Origin: Bradyrhizobium macuxiense
Lineage (GTDB): Bacteria > Pseudomonadota > Alphaproteobacteria > Rhizobiales > Xanthobacteraceae
Length of the DNA stretch: 42,031 bases
Direction of reading: 5' to 3'
Assembly: GCF_001542415.1 (NCBI RefSeq)
Contig: NZ_LNCU01000092.1
Location: forward strand, 43,728-85,758
The notes below the pieces were generated by a model, which was not told the origin of the DNA, searched no databases, and saw nothing but the letters and a program-made list of their open reading frames with translations. Positions 32,416 to 41,179 of the stretch are shown piece after piece; the first letter of the stretch is position 1, and each line of letters begins with the position of its first letter. The translations under genes and the position numbers were made by a program.

Positions 32416-33675
32416 ATGCGGCAGGATTTCGATCGCTCGCGAGACGCTCCCCTTAAGTCGGCAGATCGTGCGGCGGTGTCATTTCCAATGAAATATGCAG
32501 GCTATGCCGCAATGCCCGTGCTGGCTGCGCTCCTGGCGGGCGCATGGCTGCTGACGCGCGCCAATGACCTCGACAGCGCCAAGGCGCAACAGACCAAGGC
32601 GCCGACCGACGTCAACATCGAGGAGCAATATGTCGTCCTGACCGACAAGCAGGCCACGACCGTCAAGGTGGAGGCTGTCGAACAGCGCTCCTTCCGGACC
32701 TTGAAGAATGCTGTCGGCTCGATCGACTTCAACCAGAACATGCTGGTGCAGTCCTTCACCCCGAATCCAGGGCGGATCGTCGATACGAAGTTCAACGTGG
32801 GAGACGAGGTCAAGAAGGGCGACACGCTGTTCACGATCGACAGTCCGGACCTGCTGCAGGCGGAGTCGGGGCTGCTCGCCGCGGCCGGTGTGCTTGAGCT
32901 GCAGACCAGAACGCTCACCCGCGTCAAGCAGTTGCTCAAGACCGGTGGCGGCGCACAGAAGGACGTAGACCAGGCCACGTCGGACCAGCAGACCGCCGAA
33001 GGCAACTACAAGGCCGGGCGCGACGCCGTGCGTATCTTCGGCAAGACCGACGCCGAGATCGATCGCATCGTCGCCGACCGCAAGGTCGATTCCATCCTGG
33101 TCGTCCCGAGCCCTATCTCGGGCCGGATCATCGCGCGCAACGCGGCGCCCGGCCTCTATGTGCAGCCCGGGAATGCGCCCGCGCCCTATACGCTCGCCGA
33201 CATCTCGACAATGTGGATGGTCGCCAACGTGATCGAGACCGATGCCCCCGACTACAAGATCGGCCAGCCGGTCGAGGTCCGGGTGCCGGCCTATCCCGAC
33301 GACGTGTTTCGCGGGCGGGTAACGACGCTCGGACTCAATATCGATCCGAGCTCGCATCGCCAGCTGGTGCGTTCGGTGATCGATGATCCCGACCACAAAC
33401 TGCGCGCCGGCATGCTCGCGAGATTCACTATCGAAACGGAGCCGCCGAAAGTGTCGACCAGCATACCGATCGACGCCGTTGTGCGCGAGGGAGACGGAAC
33501 GATGACGGTATGGGTCACGACGGATGGCCGTCGCTTCAACCGGCGCTCGGTGAAGATCGGAATGGAGCAGGACGGAAGGCGTCAGATCCTCGATGGCCTT
33601 GCCGCCGGCGAGAAGGTCGTCACCACCGGCGCGATCTACCTCAGCAACAAGTTCGCCAACGCCGCCACGGGATAG
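32416..33675 (+). CDS. RND efflux periplasmic adaptor (membrane fusion protein, CzcB/CusB type)
   Basis: The 419-residue adaptor links the inner-membrane RND pump to the outer-membrane channel. One N-terminal membrane anchor (about residues 27-46) precedes the periplasmic part. A lipoyl half-motif near residue 115 (GRIVDTKFNVGDEVKKGDTL), a coiled-coil hairpin (about 140-200) and the second lipoyl half ILVVPSPISGRIIARN (about 230-245) follow. Then come the beta-barrel (APGLYVQPGNAP, MWMVANVIETDAP) and the membrane-proximal domain (SIPIDAVVREGDG). There are no metal-binding His-rich N-terminal repeats. The start is uncertain: TTG 32413, ATG 32416 and ATG 32488 are in frame. It is 52 bp before the pump gene and probably under control of the adjacent two-component system. 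Confidence 0.88.
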   Translation: MRQDFDRSRDAPLKSADRAAVSFPMKYAGYAAMPVLAALLAGAWLLTRANDLDSAKAQQTKAPTDVNIEEQYVVLTDKQATTVKVEAVEQRSFRTLKNAVGSIDFNQNMLVQSFTPNPGRIVDTKFNVGDEVKKGDTLFTIDSPDLLQAESGLLAAAGVLELQTRTLTRVKQLLKTGGGAQKDVDQATSDQQTAEGNYKAGRDAVRIFGKTDAEIDRIVADRKVDSILVVPSPISGRIIARNAAPGLYVQPGNAPAPYTLADISTMWMVANVIETDAPDYKIGQPVEVRVPAYPDDVFRGRVTTLGLNIDPSSHRQLVRSVIDDPDHKLRAGMLARFTIETEPPKVSTSIPIDAVVREGDGTMTVWVTTDGRRFNRRSVKIGMEQDGRRQILDGLAAGEKVVTTGAIYLSNKFANAATG

Positions 33676-33727
33676 CCGACGCAGAGGCTAGCCGCGCTTT
33701 CCGCCGTTCAAGACCAAGTGCAGTCCA

Positions 33728-36700
33728 TTGATCAAGAGTATCCTCCAGTTCGGTCTGACAAGAAGCGCCGTCATCGTGCTCGGCCTCGCGGTGTTTTGCG
33801 CCGCCGGCATCGCCGCGTTCTACAAGCTGAACATCGAAGCCTATCCCAATCCGGCGCCGGTGATCCTCGAGATCACGGCGCAGGCGGCCGGCCTCTCTGC
33901 CGAGGAAATGGAGAAGTACTATACGATTCCGATGGAGGTCGGCCTCTACCCGACGCCCGGCGTCGTCAACATCCGCTCGACCTCGTTCTACGGCCTGTCG
34001 TTCGTGCGGGTCACGTTCAAATACGGCACGGACTATTATTTCGCGCTCACGCAAGCCGCCAACAGCCTGACGCAGAACGTCCAGCTTCCCGGCAACCAGG
34101 TCCCGCAAATCCAGCAGTCGAGCCTAGTCGGAGAGATATTCCGTTATCAGCTCGTCGGCCCGCCGAATTTCGGCCTGACCAATCTCAGGACATTGCAGGA
34201 CTACGTCGTCGCTCGCCGGCTGATGACGATTCCGGGGGTCGTGCAGATCAACTCATGGGGTGGCACGACCAAGCAGTTCAACGTCGACGCCGACCTCGAG
34301 AAGCTCGAGGCCTACAACATCACCGTGCCGCAGCTGATCAGCGCGCTCGGCAATTCGAACGTCAACGTTGGCGGCCGCGAAATCGCGATCGGCCAGCAAT
34401 CCGTCAACATCCGCGGGATCGGCCTGATCAATTCGGGGGGCGAAGACGACGTCACCAAGGGCTACAGGGTCCGGGACATCGAGAATATCGTCCTGACCCA
34501 GTCGAATGGGTTGCCGATTCAGATCAAGGACGTCGCCAAGGTTTCGGTCGGCTATGTGCCCCGGCTCGGCATCGCCGGAAAGGACAAGGACGATGACGTC
34601 GCCGCGGCGATCGTCGTCATGGGACGCACGCAACATACCAACGACATCGTCCCCAAGGTCGAGGAGGAGGTCACCAAGATGAACAGCGACGGCACCTTGC
34701 CTCCCGGTGTCAAGATCGTCCCCTATTACGATCGTACCTCGCTGGTCAACGTGACCACCCACACGGTGCTGCACAATCTGGTGTTCGGGTGCCTTCTGGT
34801 GTTCGTGATCCAGTGGGTGTTCCTAGGCGACCTGCGCAGCGCGCTGATCGTCAGCGCCAACATCCCGTTCGCGCTGTTCTTCGCGATCATCATCCTGGTG
34901 CTGCAGGGCGAGGATGCCAACCTGCTGTCGCTGGGCGCAGTCGACTTCGGCATCATCGTCGATTCGGCCGTCATCATGATGGAGAACATCTTCCGCAACT
35001 TCCAATCGGCGCCCGAGCACCGGCTGCGCGTGCTGCAGAACCTTGCGCAGGGCTATTGGGGGCCGGATCCGACCACTTCACCAAACGGCCAAGCCGCGCC
35101 GGTATGGACCGAGCGGCTACGCATGATCTTTGTCAGCGCCTTGCAGGTCGACAAAGCGGTGTTCTTCACCGCGGCCATCACGGTCACCGCTTTCGTGCCG
35201 CTGTTCACCATGCAGGGCGTCGAAGGCCAGATCTTCGGACCGATGGCGCGAACCTACGGATATGCGCTCGCCGGTGCGCTGCTCGCGACCTTCACGGTGA
35301 CGCCGGTGCTGGCCTCGCTGCTGCTGCCGAAACAAATCGAGGAAACCGAGACCGTCATCGTGCGCGCGCTGCGCAGGACCTATACGCCGGTGCTGCGCTG
35401 GTCGCTGTCGCATCTGAAGGTCGCGGTCGCGGCCGGCGTCATCTTCCTCGGCCTCAGCGGCCTCGCGGCAAGCCGGCTCGGCAGCGAATTCCTTCCCGCG
35501 CTCGAGGAAGGCAATTTCTGGATCCGTGCTTCAATGCCGCCGACCATGTCGCTCGAAGCCGGCACCGGGCCGACGCGCAAGATGCGCGAGATCCTGTTGC
35601 GCCACCCCGAGATCATTACGGTGGTGTCGCAGCACGGCCGTCCCGACAATGGCAGCGACGCTTCGCCATTCTCGAATGTCGAGCTGTTCGCGCCGATCAA
35701 GCCGTTCGACCAATGGCCGCCCGGCCTGACCAAGGAGAAGCTCACCGAGGAGCTGCAGAAGGAGTTCGACGAGGAATTGCCCGGCGTCACCTTCAACTTC
35801 TCGCAATACATCCAGGACAACGTCGAGGAAGCGCTGTCGGGCGTCAAGGGCGCGAACTCGGTCAAGATCATCGGCCCGAACCTCGCGGTGCTCGAGCAAC
35901 TCGCGACGAAGGTCGCCGAGGAAATGGGCAAGGTGCAAGGCGTTGCCGATCTCGGCATCTTCCACCTCGTCGGGCAACCCAACCTCAATATCAAGGTGAA
36001 CCGCGAGAAAGCCGCGCGCTACGGTCTCAACACCGGCGACGTCACGACCGTGGTGCAGGCCGCGCTCGGCGGCACCAACGCGACGACAGTCCTTGAGGGC
36101 GACAGGCAGTTCGGCGTGGCGGTGCGGCTCGACCCGAAATTCCGCCAAAGCATCGACGCGGTGCGTGAGATCAAGGTGGCCTACCAGACACCATCTGGCA
36201 CCAACGCCTATATCCCCTTGAGCGAGCTCGCCGACATCTCGCTCGATACCGGCGCGTCGTTCATCTATCGCGAGCGCAGCCAGCGCTACATCCCGATCAA
36301 GTTCAGCGTGCGCGGCCGCGATCTCGGCAGCACCGTGGCGGAGGCGCAAAGGCGCGTCGCCGACGCTGTGCAACTTCCGTCCGGTTACCGGCTGATCTGG
36401 TCCGGCGAGTTCGACAATCTCGAGGCTGCCAAGTCGCGCCTGATGATCGTGGTGCCGGTGACGCTGCTCCTGATCTTCGTGCTGCTCTACAGCCTGTTCA
36501 ACTCGCTGCGCGACAGCCTGCTGGCGCTGGCCGGCATCCCGTTCGCAGTCGGCGGCGGCCTGATCGCGCTGTACCTGACCGGGCTCGATTTCTCGATCTC
36601 TGCCGCGATCGGCTTCATCTCGCTGTTCGGCGTCGCGGTCATGGACGGCATCCTCAACATCACCTATTTCCGCGAGCTGCGGGCCTCGGGTCTGAGCATC

Positions 36701-36976
36701 GCGGAGGCGGTGTTCAACGGCGCCGAGCAGCGCATGCGTCCGATGTTGATGACGGCCCTGTCTGCCGGCGTCGGCCTGTTCCCGGCTGCGCTGTCGCATG
36801 GTATCGGTAGCCAGGTGCAACGGCCGCTAGCGACGGTCGTGGTCGGCGGCATGTTCATCGGGCCGCTGCTGCTACTGATCGTCGCACCGGCGCTGCGCAA
36901 GATATTCCTGTCGCGCGAGCATGCCGCCTCCCCTGACGAGACGCCAGCCGCGGCGCCGCCCGAAGCAGCGCATTAG
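33728..36976 (+). CDS. RND efflux pump of heavy-metal type (CzcA-like)
   Basis: The 1082-residue pump starts MIKSILQFGLTRSAVIVLGL (first helix) with a TTG start codon at 33728. It contains two large periplasmic loops and 12 helices. Helix 4 reads DFGIIVDSAVIMMEN, the heavy-metal RND (HME) motif; the two Asp residues and the Glu are the proton-relay residues known in CzcA. This places it with divalent cation exporters rather than with drug pumps; the ion is not certain. Between helix 4 and helix 5 lies a segment of about 25 extra residues (HRLRVLQNLAQGYWGPDPTT onward) compared with CzcA. The gene lies between adaptor and outer-membrane factor, all in one direction, so a complete tripartite system is encoded. 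Confidence 0.92.
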   Translation: MIKSILQFGLTRSAVIVLGLAVFCAAGIAAFYKLNIEAYPNPAPVILEITAQAAGLSAEEMEKYYTIPMEVGLYPTPGVVNIRSTSFYGLSFVRVTFKYGTDYYFALTQAANSLTQNVQLPGNQVPQIQQSSLVGEIFRYQLVGPPNFGLTNLRTLQDYVVARRLMTIPGVVQINSWGGTTKQFNVDADLEKLEAYNITVPQLISALGNSNVNVGGREIAIGQQSVNIRGIGLINSGGEDDVTKGYRVRDIENIVLTQSNGLPIQIKDVAKVSVGYVPRLGIAGKDKDDDVAAAIVVMGRTQHTNDIVPKVEEEVTKMNSDGTLPPGVKIVPYYDRTSLVNVTTHTVLHNLVFGCLLVFVIQWVFLGDLRSALIVSANIPFALFFAIIILVLQGEDANLLSLGAVDFGIIVDSAVIMMENIFRNFQSAPEHRLRVLQNLAQGYWGPDPTTSPNGQAAPVWTERLRMIFVSALQVDKAVFFTAAITVTAFVPLFTMQGVEGQIFGPMARTYGYALAGALLATFTVTPVLASLLLPKQIEETETVIVRALRRTYTPVLRWSLSHLKVAVAAGVIFLGLSGLAASRLGSEFLPALEEGNFWIRASMPPTMSLEAGTGPTRKMREILLRHPEIITVVSQHGRPDNGSDASPFSNVELFAPIKPFDQWPPGLTKEKLTEELQKEFDEELPGVTFNFSQYIQDNVEEALSGVKGANSVKIIGPNLAVLEQLATKVAEEMGKVQGVADLGIFHLVGQPNLNIKVNREKAARYGLNTGDVTTVVQAALGGTNATTVLEGDRQFGVAVRLDPKFRQSIDAVREIKVAYQTPSGTNAYIPLSELADISLDTGASFIYRERSQRYIPIKFSVRGRDLGSTVAEAQRRVADAVQLPSGYRLIWSGEFDNLEAAKSRLMIVVPVTLLLIFVLLYSLFNSLRDSLLALAGIPFAVGGGLIALYLTGLDFSISAAIGFISLFGVAVMDGILNITYFRELRASGLSIAEAVFNGAEQRMRPMLMTALSAGVGLFPAALSHGIGSQVQRPLATVVVGGMFIGPLLLLIVAPALRKIFLSREHAASPDETPAAAPPEAAH

Positions 36977-36988
36977 AGGCGCCCCGTG

Positions 36989-38536
36989 ATGTACGCCCTC
37001 AGTGCAAAATTGCCTCGTCATGCAGCCGCCGCCCCGATGCGCGCGCTGGCGGTGGCCGCCAGCGCGCTCGTGCTCGCGAGCTGCGCGGTCGGTCCCAACT
37101 TCTCCTCGCCGCCCGCCCCTGACGTCGCCGGCTACACGCCGGAGAAGCTGCAATCGCCCGGTTCGGATCCGGCCGGCCCGCACGTGACGGCGCAGCGCTT
37201 CGTCAACGGCGCCGACATCCCGACCCGCTGGTGGGCGGCCTTCCGGTCGCAGCCCCTCAACGAGCTGATCAAGATGTCGGTCGAGCACAACCCGACCCTC
37301 CAGTCGGCCGAGGCGTCGATCAGAATCGCGCAATACAACGCGCTGGCCCAGCGCGGGCTTTTCTTCCCGCAGATCGGCGCAAATTACACGCCCTCGCAAC
37401 AGCAAATATCCGGCGCGTCGAATTCGGGCCCGGGTGGCCAATCCCCGGCGGTATTTTCGCTCCATACCGCGCAATTGAACGTTAGTTTCGTGCCGGATAT
37501 TTGGGGCCAGAATGTTCGCGCCGTCGAGAGTCTCGACGCAATATCCGAGCAGCAACTGTTCGAGCTCGAGGCGGCCTACCTCACGCTGACCGCCAACGTC
37601 GTCACCGCGGCGATCCAGGAAGCATCACTTCGCGGCCAGATTGCCGCGATCCAGCGCGTTGTGAAGATTGAACGCGGAATCCTGGAGATCGTGAAAAACC
37701 AGTTCAACGCCGGCCAAGCCGCGCAGGTCGACGTGCTGGGGCAGGAGGCCGCGCTGGCCCAGTCCGAGCAGCTGCTGCCGCCGCTCCAAAAGCAGCTCGC
37801 CGTTCAGCGCGACCTCCTGACCGCGCTTGCCGGGCAATTCTCCGCGGACGAAATCCTGCAAAAGTTTACGCTCGACGGACTGACGCTCCCCGCAAATCTT
37901 CCGGTGAGCCTGCCGAGCAAGGCGATAAGCCAGCGTCCGGACGTCAGGGCCGCGGAGGCGCTGCTGCACTCGACGAACGCCCAAGTCGGTGTGGCGATCG
38001 CGGCGCGGCTGCCCAACTTGACGATTACCGGAAATGCAGGAGCCACCGGCTTCAACCTGGCCGAGTTGTTCACGCCAGGGACCAGCTTCTATGTCATCGC
38101 GGCGAGTGCGACCCAGCCGCTTTTCGATGGGCTGACGCTTTACCACAAGCAGAAGGCCGCGGAGGCCGCGGTGGATCAGGCGGACGCACTCTATCGCCAA
38201 GCCGTAGTCACGGCGCTGCAGAACGTCGCCGACGCTTTGCGCAGCCTGCAGGCCGACGCGCGCGCCTTGCAAGCTGCGGTCAAGGCCGAACTCGCCGCGA
38301 AGGCAAGTCTCGACATCATTCAGAAGCAGCTCGCTCTCGGGCAGGTCAATCAGGTGGTCGTGCTCAATGCGCAGCAAGTCTATCTGACGGCTGCGGTCGT
38401 CCGCGTTCAGGCCCAGGCGACGCGCCTCTCGGACACCGCAGCGCTGTTCCTGGCGCTCGGTGGCAGCTGGCCGACCGATTGTCCGACCCGCGACTGGCGG
38501 GCCTGCGTGTTCGAGACCCACGTCGCGTCGAAGTGA
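36989..38536 (+). CDS. RND efflux outer-membrane lipoprotein (NodT/CusC-type channel)
   Basis: The 515-residue protein has a lipoprotein signal ending in LVLASC, with the lipidated Cys followed by AVGPNFSSPP, the usual start of NodT-type outer-membrane factors. Two repeats of the TolC-like fold follow: FRSQPLNELIKMSVEHNPTL near residue 90 and KAISQRPDVRAAEALLHSTN near residue 310. The C-terminal half ends in AALFLALGGSW. It forms a trimeric channel for the RND pump. It begins 12 bp after the pump gene, so the operon order is adaptor, pump, channel. A GTG at 36986 is in frame, but ATG 36989 is equally likely. Confidence 0.92.
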   Translation: MYALSAKLPRHAAAAPMRALAVAASALVLASCAVGPNFSSPPAPDVAGYTPEKLQSPGSDPAGPHVTAQRFVNGADIPTRWWAAFRSQPLNELIKMSVEHNPTLQSAEASIRIAQYNALAQRGLFFPQIGANYTPSQQQISGASNSGPGGQSPAVFSLHTAQLNVSFVPDIWGQNVRAVESLDAISEQQLFELEAAYLTLTANVVTAAIQEASLRGQIAAIQRVVKIERGILEIVKNQFNAGQAAQVDVLGQEAALAQSEQLLPPLQKQLAVQRDLLTALAGQFSADEILQKFTLDGLTLPANLPVSLPSKAISQRPDVRAAEALLHSTNAQVGVAIAARLPNLTITGNAGATGFNLAELFTPGTSFYVIAASATQPLFDGLTLYHKQKAAEAAVDQADALYRQAVVTALQNVADALRSLQADARALQAAVKAELAAKASLDIIQKQLALGQVNQVVVLNAQQVYLTAAVVRVQAQATRLSDTAALFLALGGSWPTDCPTRDWRACVFETHVASK

Positions 38537-38546
38537 TGAGCGATCG

Positions 38547-38574
38547 CTCCTCTCCCCGCGTGCGGGGAGAGGAG
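38547..38574. terminator. Perfect 13-bp hairpin between convergent operons
   Basis: CTCCTCTCCCCGC (38547-38559) and GCGGGGAGAGGAG (38562-38574) are exact reverse complements separated by GT. The stem starts 10 bases after the outer-membrane factor stop codon and ends 13 bases before the end of the reverse-strand dctP gene. It shares CTCTCCCCGC with the repeat at 22511-22670, so it may be a repeat remnant acting as a bidirectional terminator. Confidence 0.65.
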
Positions 38575-38587
38575 AAGACGACCATCA

Positions 38588-39676
38588 TCAGGTCTGCGCG
38601 TGGCGCGCCATGAAATTGTCGTAGCCGACCTCTGCGACCTGGAACCACTGGTATCCGCTGCTTGAATAAGCCATCAGCGAATCCAGCACCTTCTTGAAGT
38701 TGGCGTTGCCGGCCGCGACCTCGGCATGCAGCTCCCTCGCCGCCTTGAAGCTCGCCTCCATGATCGGCGGCGAGAACGCATGCAGCTTGGCGCCGCCGGC
38801 GAGCAGCTTCTTCAATGAGGTCGGATTCACCGTGTCGTATTTCGCCATCATCCAGTTGTTGGCGAGATGGCCGGCCTGCTCGAGGATGTTCTGGTAGTAC
38901 TTCGGCAGCGCATTCCATTTGTCGAGATTGATCATCGCCAGCAGCATCGGGCCGCCTTCCCACCAGCCGGGATAGTAATAATGCGGCGCGACCTTGTGCA
39001 GGCCGAGCTTCTCGTCGTCGTAAGGACCAACCCATTCCGCAGCGTCGATCGTGCCCTTCTCGAGCGCCGGATAGATGTCGCCGCCGGCGAGCTGCTGCGG
39101 CACGCAACCGAGCTTCTGCATTACACGGCCGGCAAAGCCGCCGATCCGGAATTTCAGGCCCTTCAGATCATCGACCGTGTTGATCTCCTTGCGGAACCAG
39201 CCGCCCATCTGGCAGCCGGTGTTGCCGGCCAGCAGCGACGTGACGTTGTAGCTCTTGTAGAAATCGTTGAGCAGCTCCTTGCCGCCGCCCAGCATGTACC
39301 AGGCCTGGTTGAGCCGCATGTTCGGGCCGAACGGCACCGAGGAGCCGAAGGTGAAGGTCGGGTCCTTGCCGAAGTAATAGTAGGACGCGGTGTGCCCCAT
39401 CTCGACCGTGCCGTTCTGCACGGCGTCGAGCACCTGCAGGCCCGGCACGATCTCGCCGGCGGCAAAGGTCTGGATCTGGAACTTGTTGTCGGTCGCCTCT
39501 CCCACCACCTTCGCCATAAGCTCGGCGCCGCCGTGCAGCGTGTCGAGCGATTTCGGCCAGCTCGTCGTCATGCGCCATTTCAGCTCGGGCATCGATTGCG
39601 CGATCGCCGGCGCCGCAACCGTCGCGGCACCTGCGACGCCCAGCCCCGTGACTTTGATGAAATCCCTTCGCTTCAT
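38588..39676 (-). CDS. TRAP transporter solute-binding protein (DctP family), copy 1
   Basis: The 362-residue protein carries a Tat signal: MKRRDFIKVTGLGVAGAATV, with the twin Arg followed by Asp-Phe, then a hydrophobic helix and cleavage near AIAQ. The mature part is a DctP-type binding protein of the branch often called mannitol/chloroaromatic. Landmarks are LKWRMTTSWPKSLDTLHGGA, GEIVPGLQVLDAVQNGTVEM, YPALEKGTIDAAEWVGPYDD and YYYPGWWEGGPMLLAMINLD. It captures an organic acid or related solute in the periplasm for a DctQM carrier. It is nearly the same length as the next gene (39898) and very similar to it. A 221-bp gap with a terminator separates the two. The nearest DctQM genes are at 27915-30052. 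Confidence 0.9.
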   Translation of the reverse strand: MKRRDFIKVTGLGVAGAATVAAPAIAQSMPELKWRMTTSWPKSLDTLHGGAELMAKVVGEATDNKFQIQTFAAGEIVPGLQVLDAVQNGTVEMGHTASYYYFGKDPTFTFGSSVPFGPNMRLNQAWYMLGGGKELLNDFYKSYNVTSLLAGNTGCQMGGWFRKEINTVDDLKGLKFRIGGFAGRVMQKLGCVPQQLAGGDIYPALEKGTIDAAEWVGPYDDEKLGLHKVAPHYYYPGWWEGGPMLLAMINLDKWNALPKYYQNILEQAGHLANNWMMAKYDTVNPTSLKKLLAGGAKLHAFSPPIMEASFKAARELHAEVAAGNANFKKVLDSLMAYSSSGYQWFQVAEVGYDNFMARHAQT

Positions 39677-39832
39677 ATCAGTCCTCCCCTTGGTTGTGTC
39701 CGCGAGGGCGCCGACTGTTTCGTCGTGATCGCCCGCTTTTCTTGATCGTCGCGATCATCGCGGATCGCGCGCTGCCTTCGTGCCGAGGCTTGGATCCGAG
39801 CATGGAACATCCCCTTGCCGAACGCCAGACGC

Positions 39833-39864
39833 AAAAAGCCCGGCCTTCTCGCGAAGACCGGGCT
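39833..39864 (-). terminator. Intrinsic terminator of the second dctP gene
   Basis: On the reverse strand, AGCCCGG-t-CTTC and GAAG-g-CCGGGCT form a stem around GCGA, followed at once by TTTTTGC. This is a good rho-independent terminator 33 bases after the stop codon of the dctP gene at 39898, so the two dctP genes are largely separate transcripts. Confidence 0.85.
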
Positions 39865-39897
39865 ACTTAAGTCGAAGCGCTAAAGCTTAAAGACGCA

Positions 39898-40986
39898 TCA
39901 GCCGCGGGTGCGCGAGCGGATCATGAAGCTGTCGAAGGTGTATTCGGCGACCTGCCACCACAGATACTGGTCGGAGCGGTAGGCCTGCATGGCGTCGATC
40001 GACTTCTTGAAGTCGGGGTTCTTGGCCGAGATTTCGCCCCACAGCTCGTTGGTCGCCTTGAGGCAGGCTTCGAGCACTTCGTTGGTGAACGGACGCAGCT
40101 GCGTGCCGCCGGCGACCAGCCGCTTCAGCGCGGACGGGTTCTGCATGTCGTAGCGCGCGGCCATCCAGCTGTTGGCGTTGGCGCAGCCATTGCTGAGGAT
40201 CGCCTGGTAGTTCTTCGGCAGCGCGTTCCACTTCTCGAGGTTACAGTAGGCGTGCACCATCGGGCCGCCTTCCCAGAAGCCCGGATAGTAGTAGTACTTC
40301 GCGACCTTCTGGAAGCCGAGCTTCTCGTCGTCATAGGGACCGACCCACTCGGCGGCGTCGATGGTGCCCTTCTCCAGCGCCGGATAGATGTCGCCGCCCG
40401 CGAGCTGCTGCGGCACGACGCCGACCTTCTGCAGCACCTGGCCGGCGATGCCGCCGATACGGAATTTCAGGCCGGACATGTCGGCGACTGTCTTGATCTC
40501 CTTGCGGAACCAGCCGCCCATCTGGGTGCCGGTGTTGCCGCAGGGGAAGCCGATCACGCCGAACTTCTTGAAGAACTCGTTGCCGAGCTCCTGGCCGCCG
40601 CCCTGGTACCACCAGGAATTCTGCATGCGGGCATTGAGGCCGAACGGGACCGACGCGTAGATCGCAAAGGTCGGGTCCTTGCCGACGTAGTAGTACGCAA
40701 CGGTGTGCGACATCTCGACGGTGCCGTTCGAGGTCGCATCCAGCGCCTGCAGGCCGGGGACGATCTCGCCGGCCGCGAACACCTGGATCTGGAACTTGTT
40801 GTCGGTCATCTCGGCGACGTACTTCGAGAGCTGCTCGGCGCCGCCGTAGATGGTGTCCAGCGACTTCGGGAAGCTCGAGGTCAAGCGCCACTTGATTTCG
40901 GGGGACGACTGCGCGATCGCCGGCGCGGCAACGGCCGTGGCGGCAGCACCAGCCGCGGAAACTTTCAGAAAATCACGACGCTTCAT
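39898..40986 (-). CDS. TRAP transporter solute-binding protein (DctP family), copy 2
   Basis: This 362-residue paralog of the previous gene has a Tat signal MKRRDFLKVSAAGAAATAVA with cleavage near AIAQ. It shows the same landmarks: IKWRLTSSFPKSLDTIYGGA, GEIVPGLQALDATSNGTVEM, YPALEKGTIDAAEWVGPYDD and YYYPGFWEGGPMVHAYCNLE. AAGGAG is well placed before the ATG at 40986; the longer open frame up to 41043 is not used. The substrate-binding half differs from copy 1 in several places (for example GLNARMQNSWWYQGGGQE versus GPNMRLNQAWYMLGGGKE), so the two may bind different solutes. It has its own terminator. Which carrier serves it is not shown. Confidence 0.9.
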   Translation of the reverse strand: MKRRDFLKVSAAGAAATAVAAPAIAQSSPEIKWRLTSSFPKSLDTIYGGAEQLSKYVAEMTDNKFQIQVFAAGEIVPGLQALDATSNGTVEMSHTVAYYYVGKDPTFAIYASVPFGLNARMQNSWWYQGGGQELGNEFFKKFGVIGFPCGNTGTQMGGWFRKEIKTVADMSGLKFRIGGIAGQVLQKVGVVPQQLAGGDIYPALEKGTIDAAEWVGPYDDEKLGFQKVAKYYYYPGFWEGGPMVHAYCNLEKWNALPKNYQAILSNGCANANSWMAARYDMQNPSALKRLVAGGTQLRPFTNEVLEACLKATNELWGEISAKNPDFKKSIDAMQAYRSDQYLWWQVAEYTFDSFMIRSRTRG

Positions 40987-41179
40987 CGTAAGGCATCTCC
41001 TTGAGGGGCGTTTCCCAGTGACCGCAAGCATCTCCTCCGGCAAGGCGATTCAAAGGCTACCGGGGCGCTCTGGCTCGGCGTTTAACACGGAAGCGCCTTC
41101 ACGGAAACGCGACAATGGCATGACTGCGCCCATTAAACGAAAGTCTGATGACGCAGCAAATCTCTAGGGAAAAGCAGCC

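Noticed and set aside
34789..36096. 435-residue open frame inside the pump gene
   Set aside because: It is out of frame with the pump, which has all expected motifs, and shows no domain.
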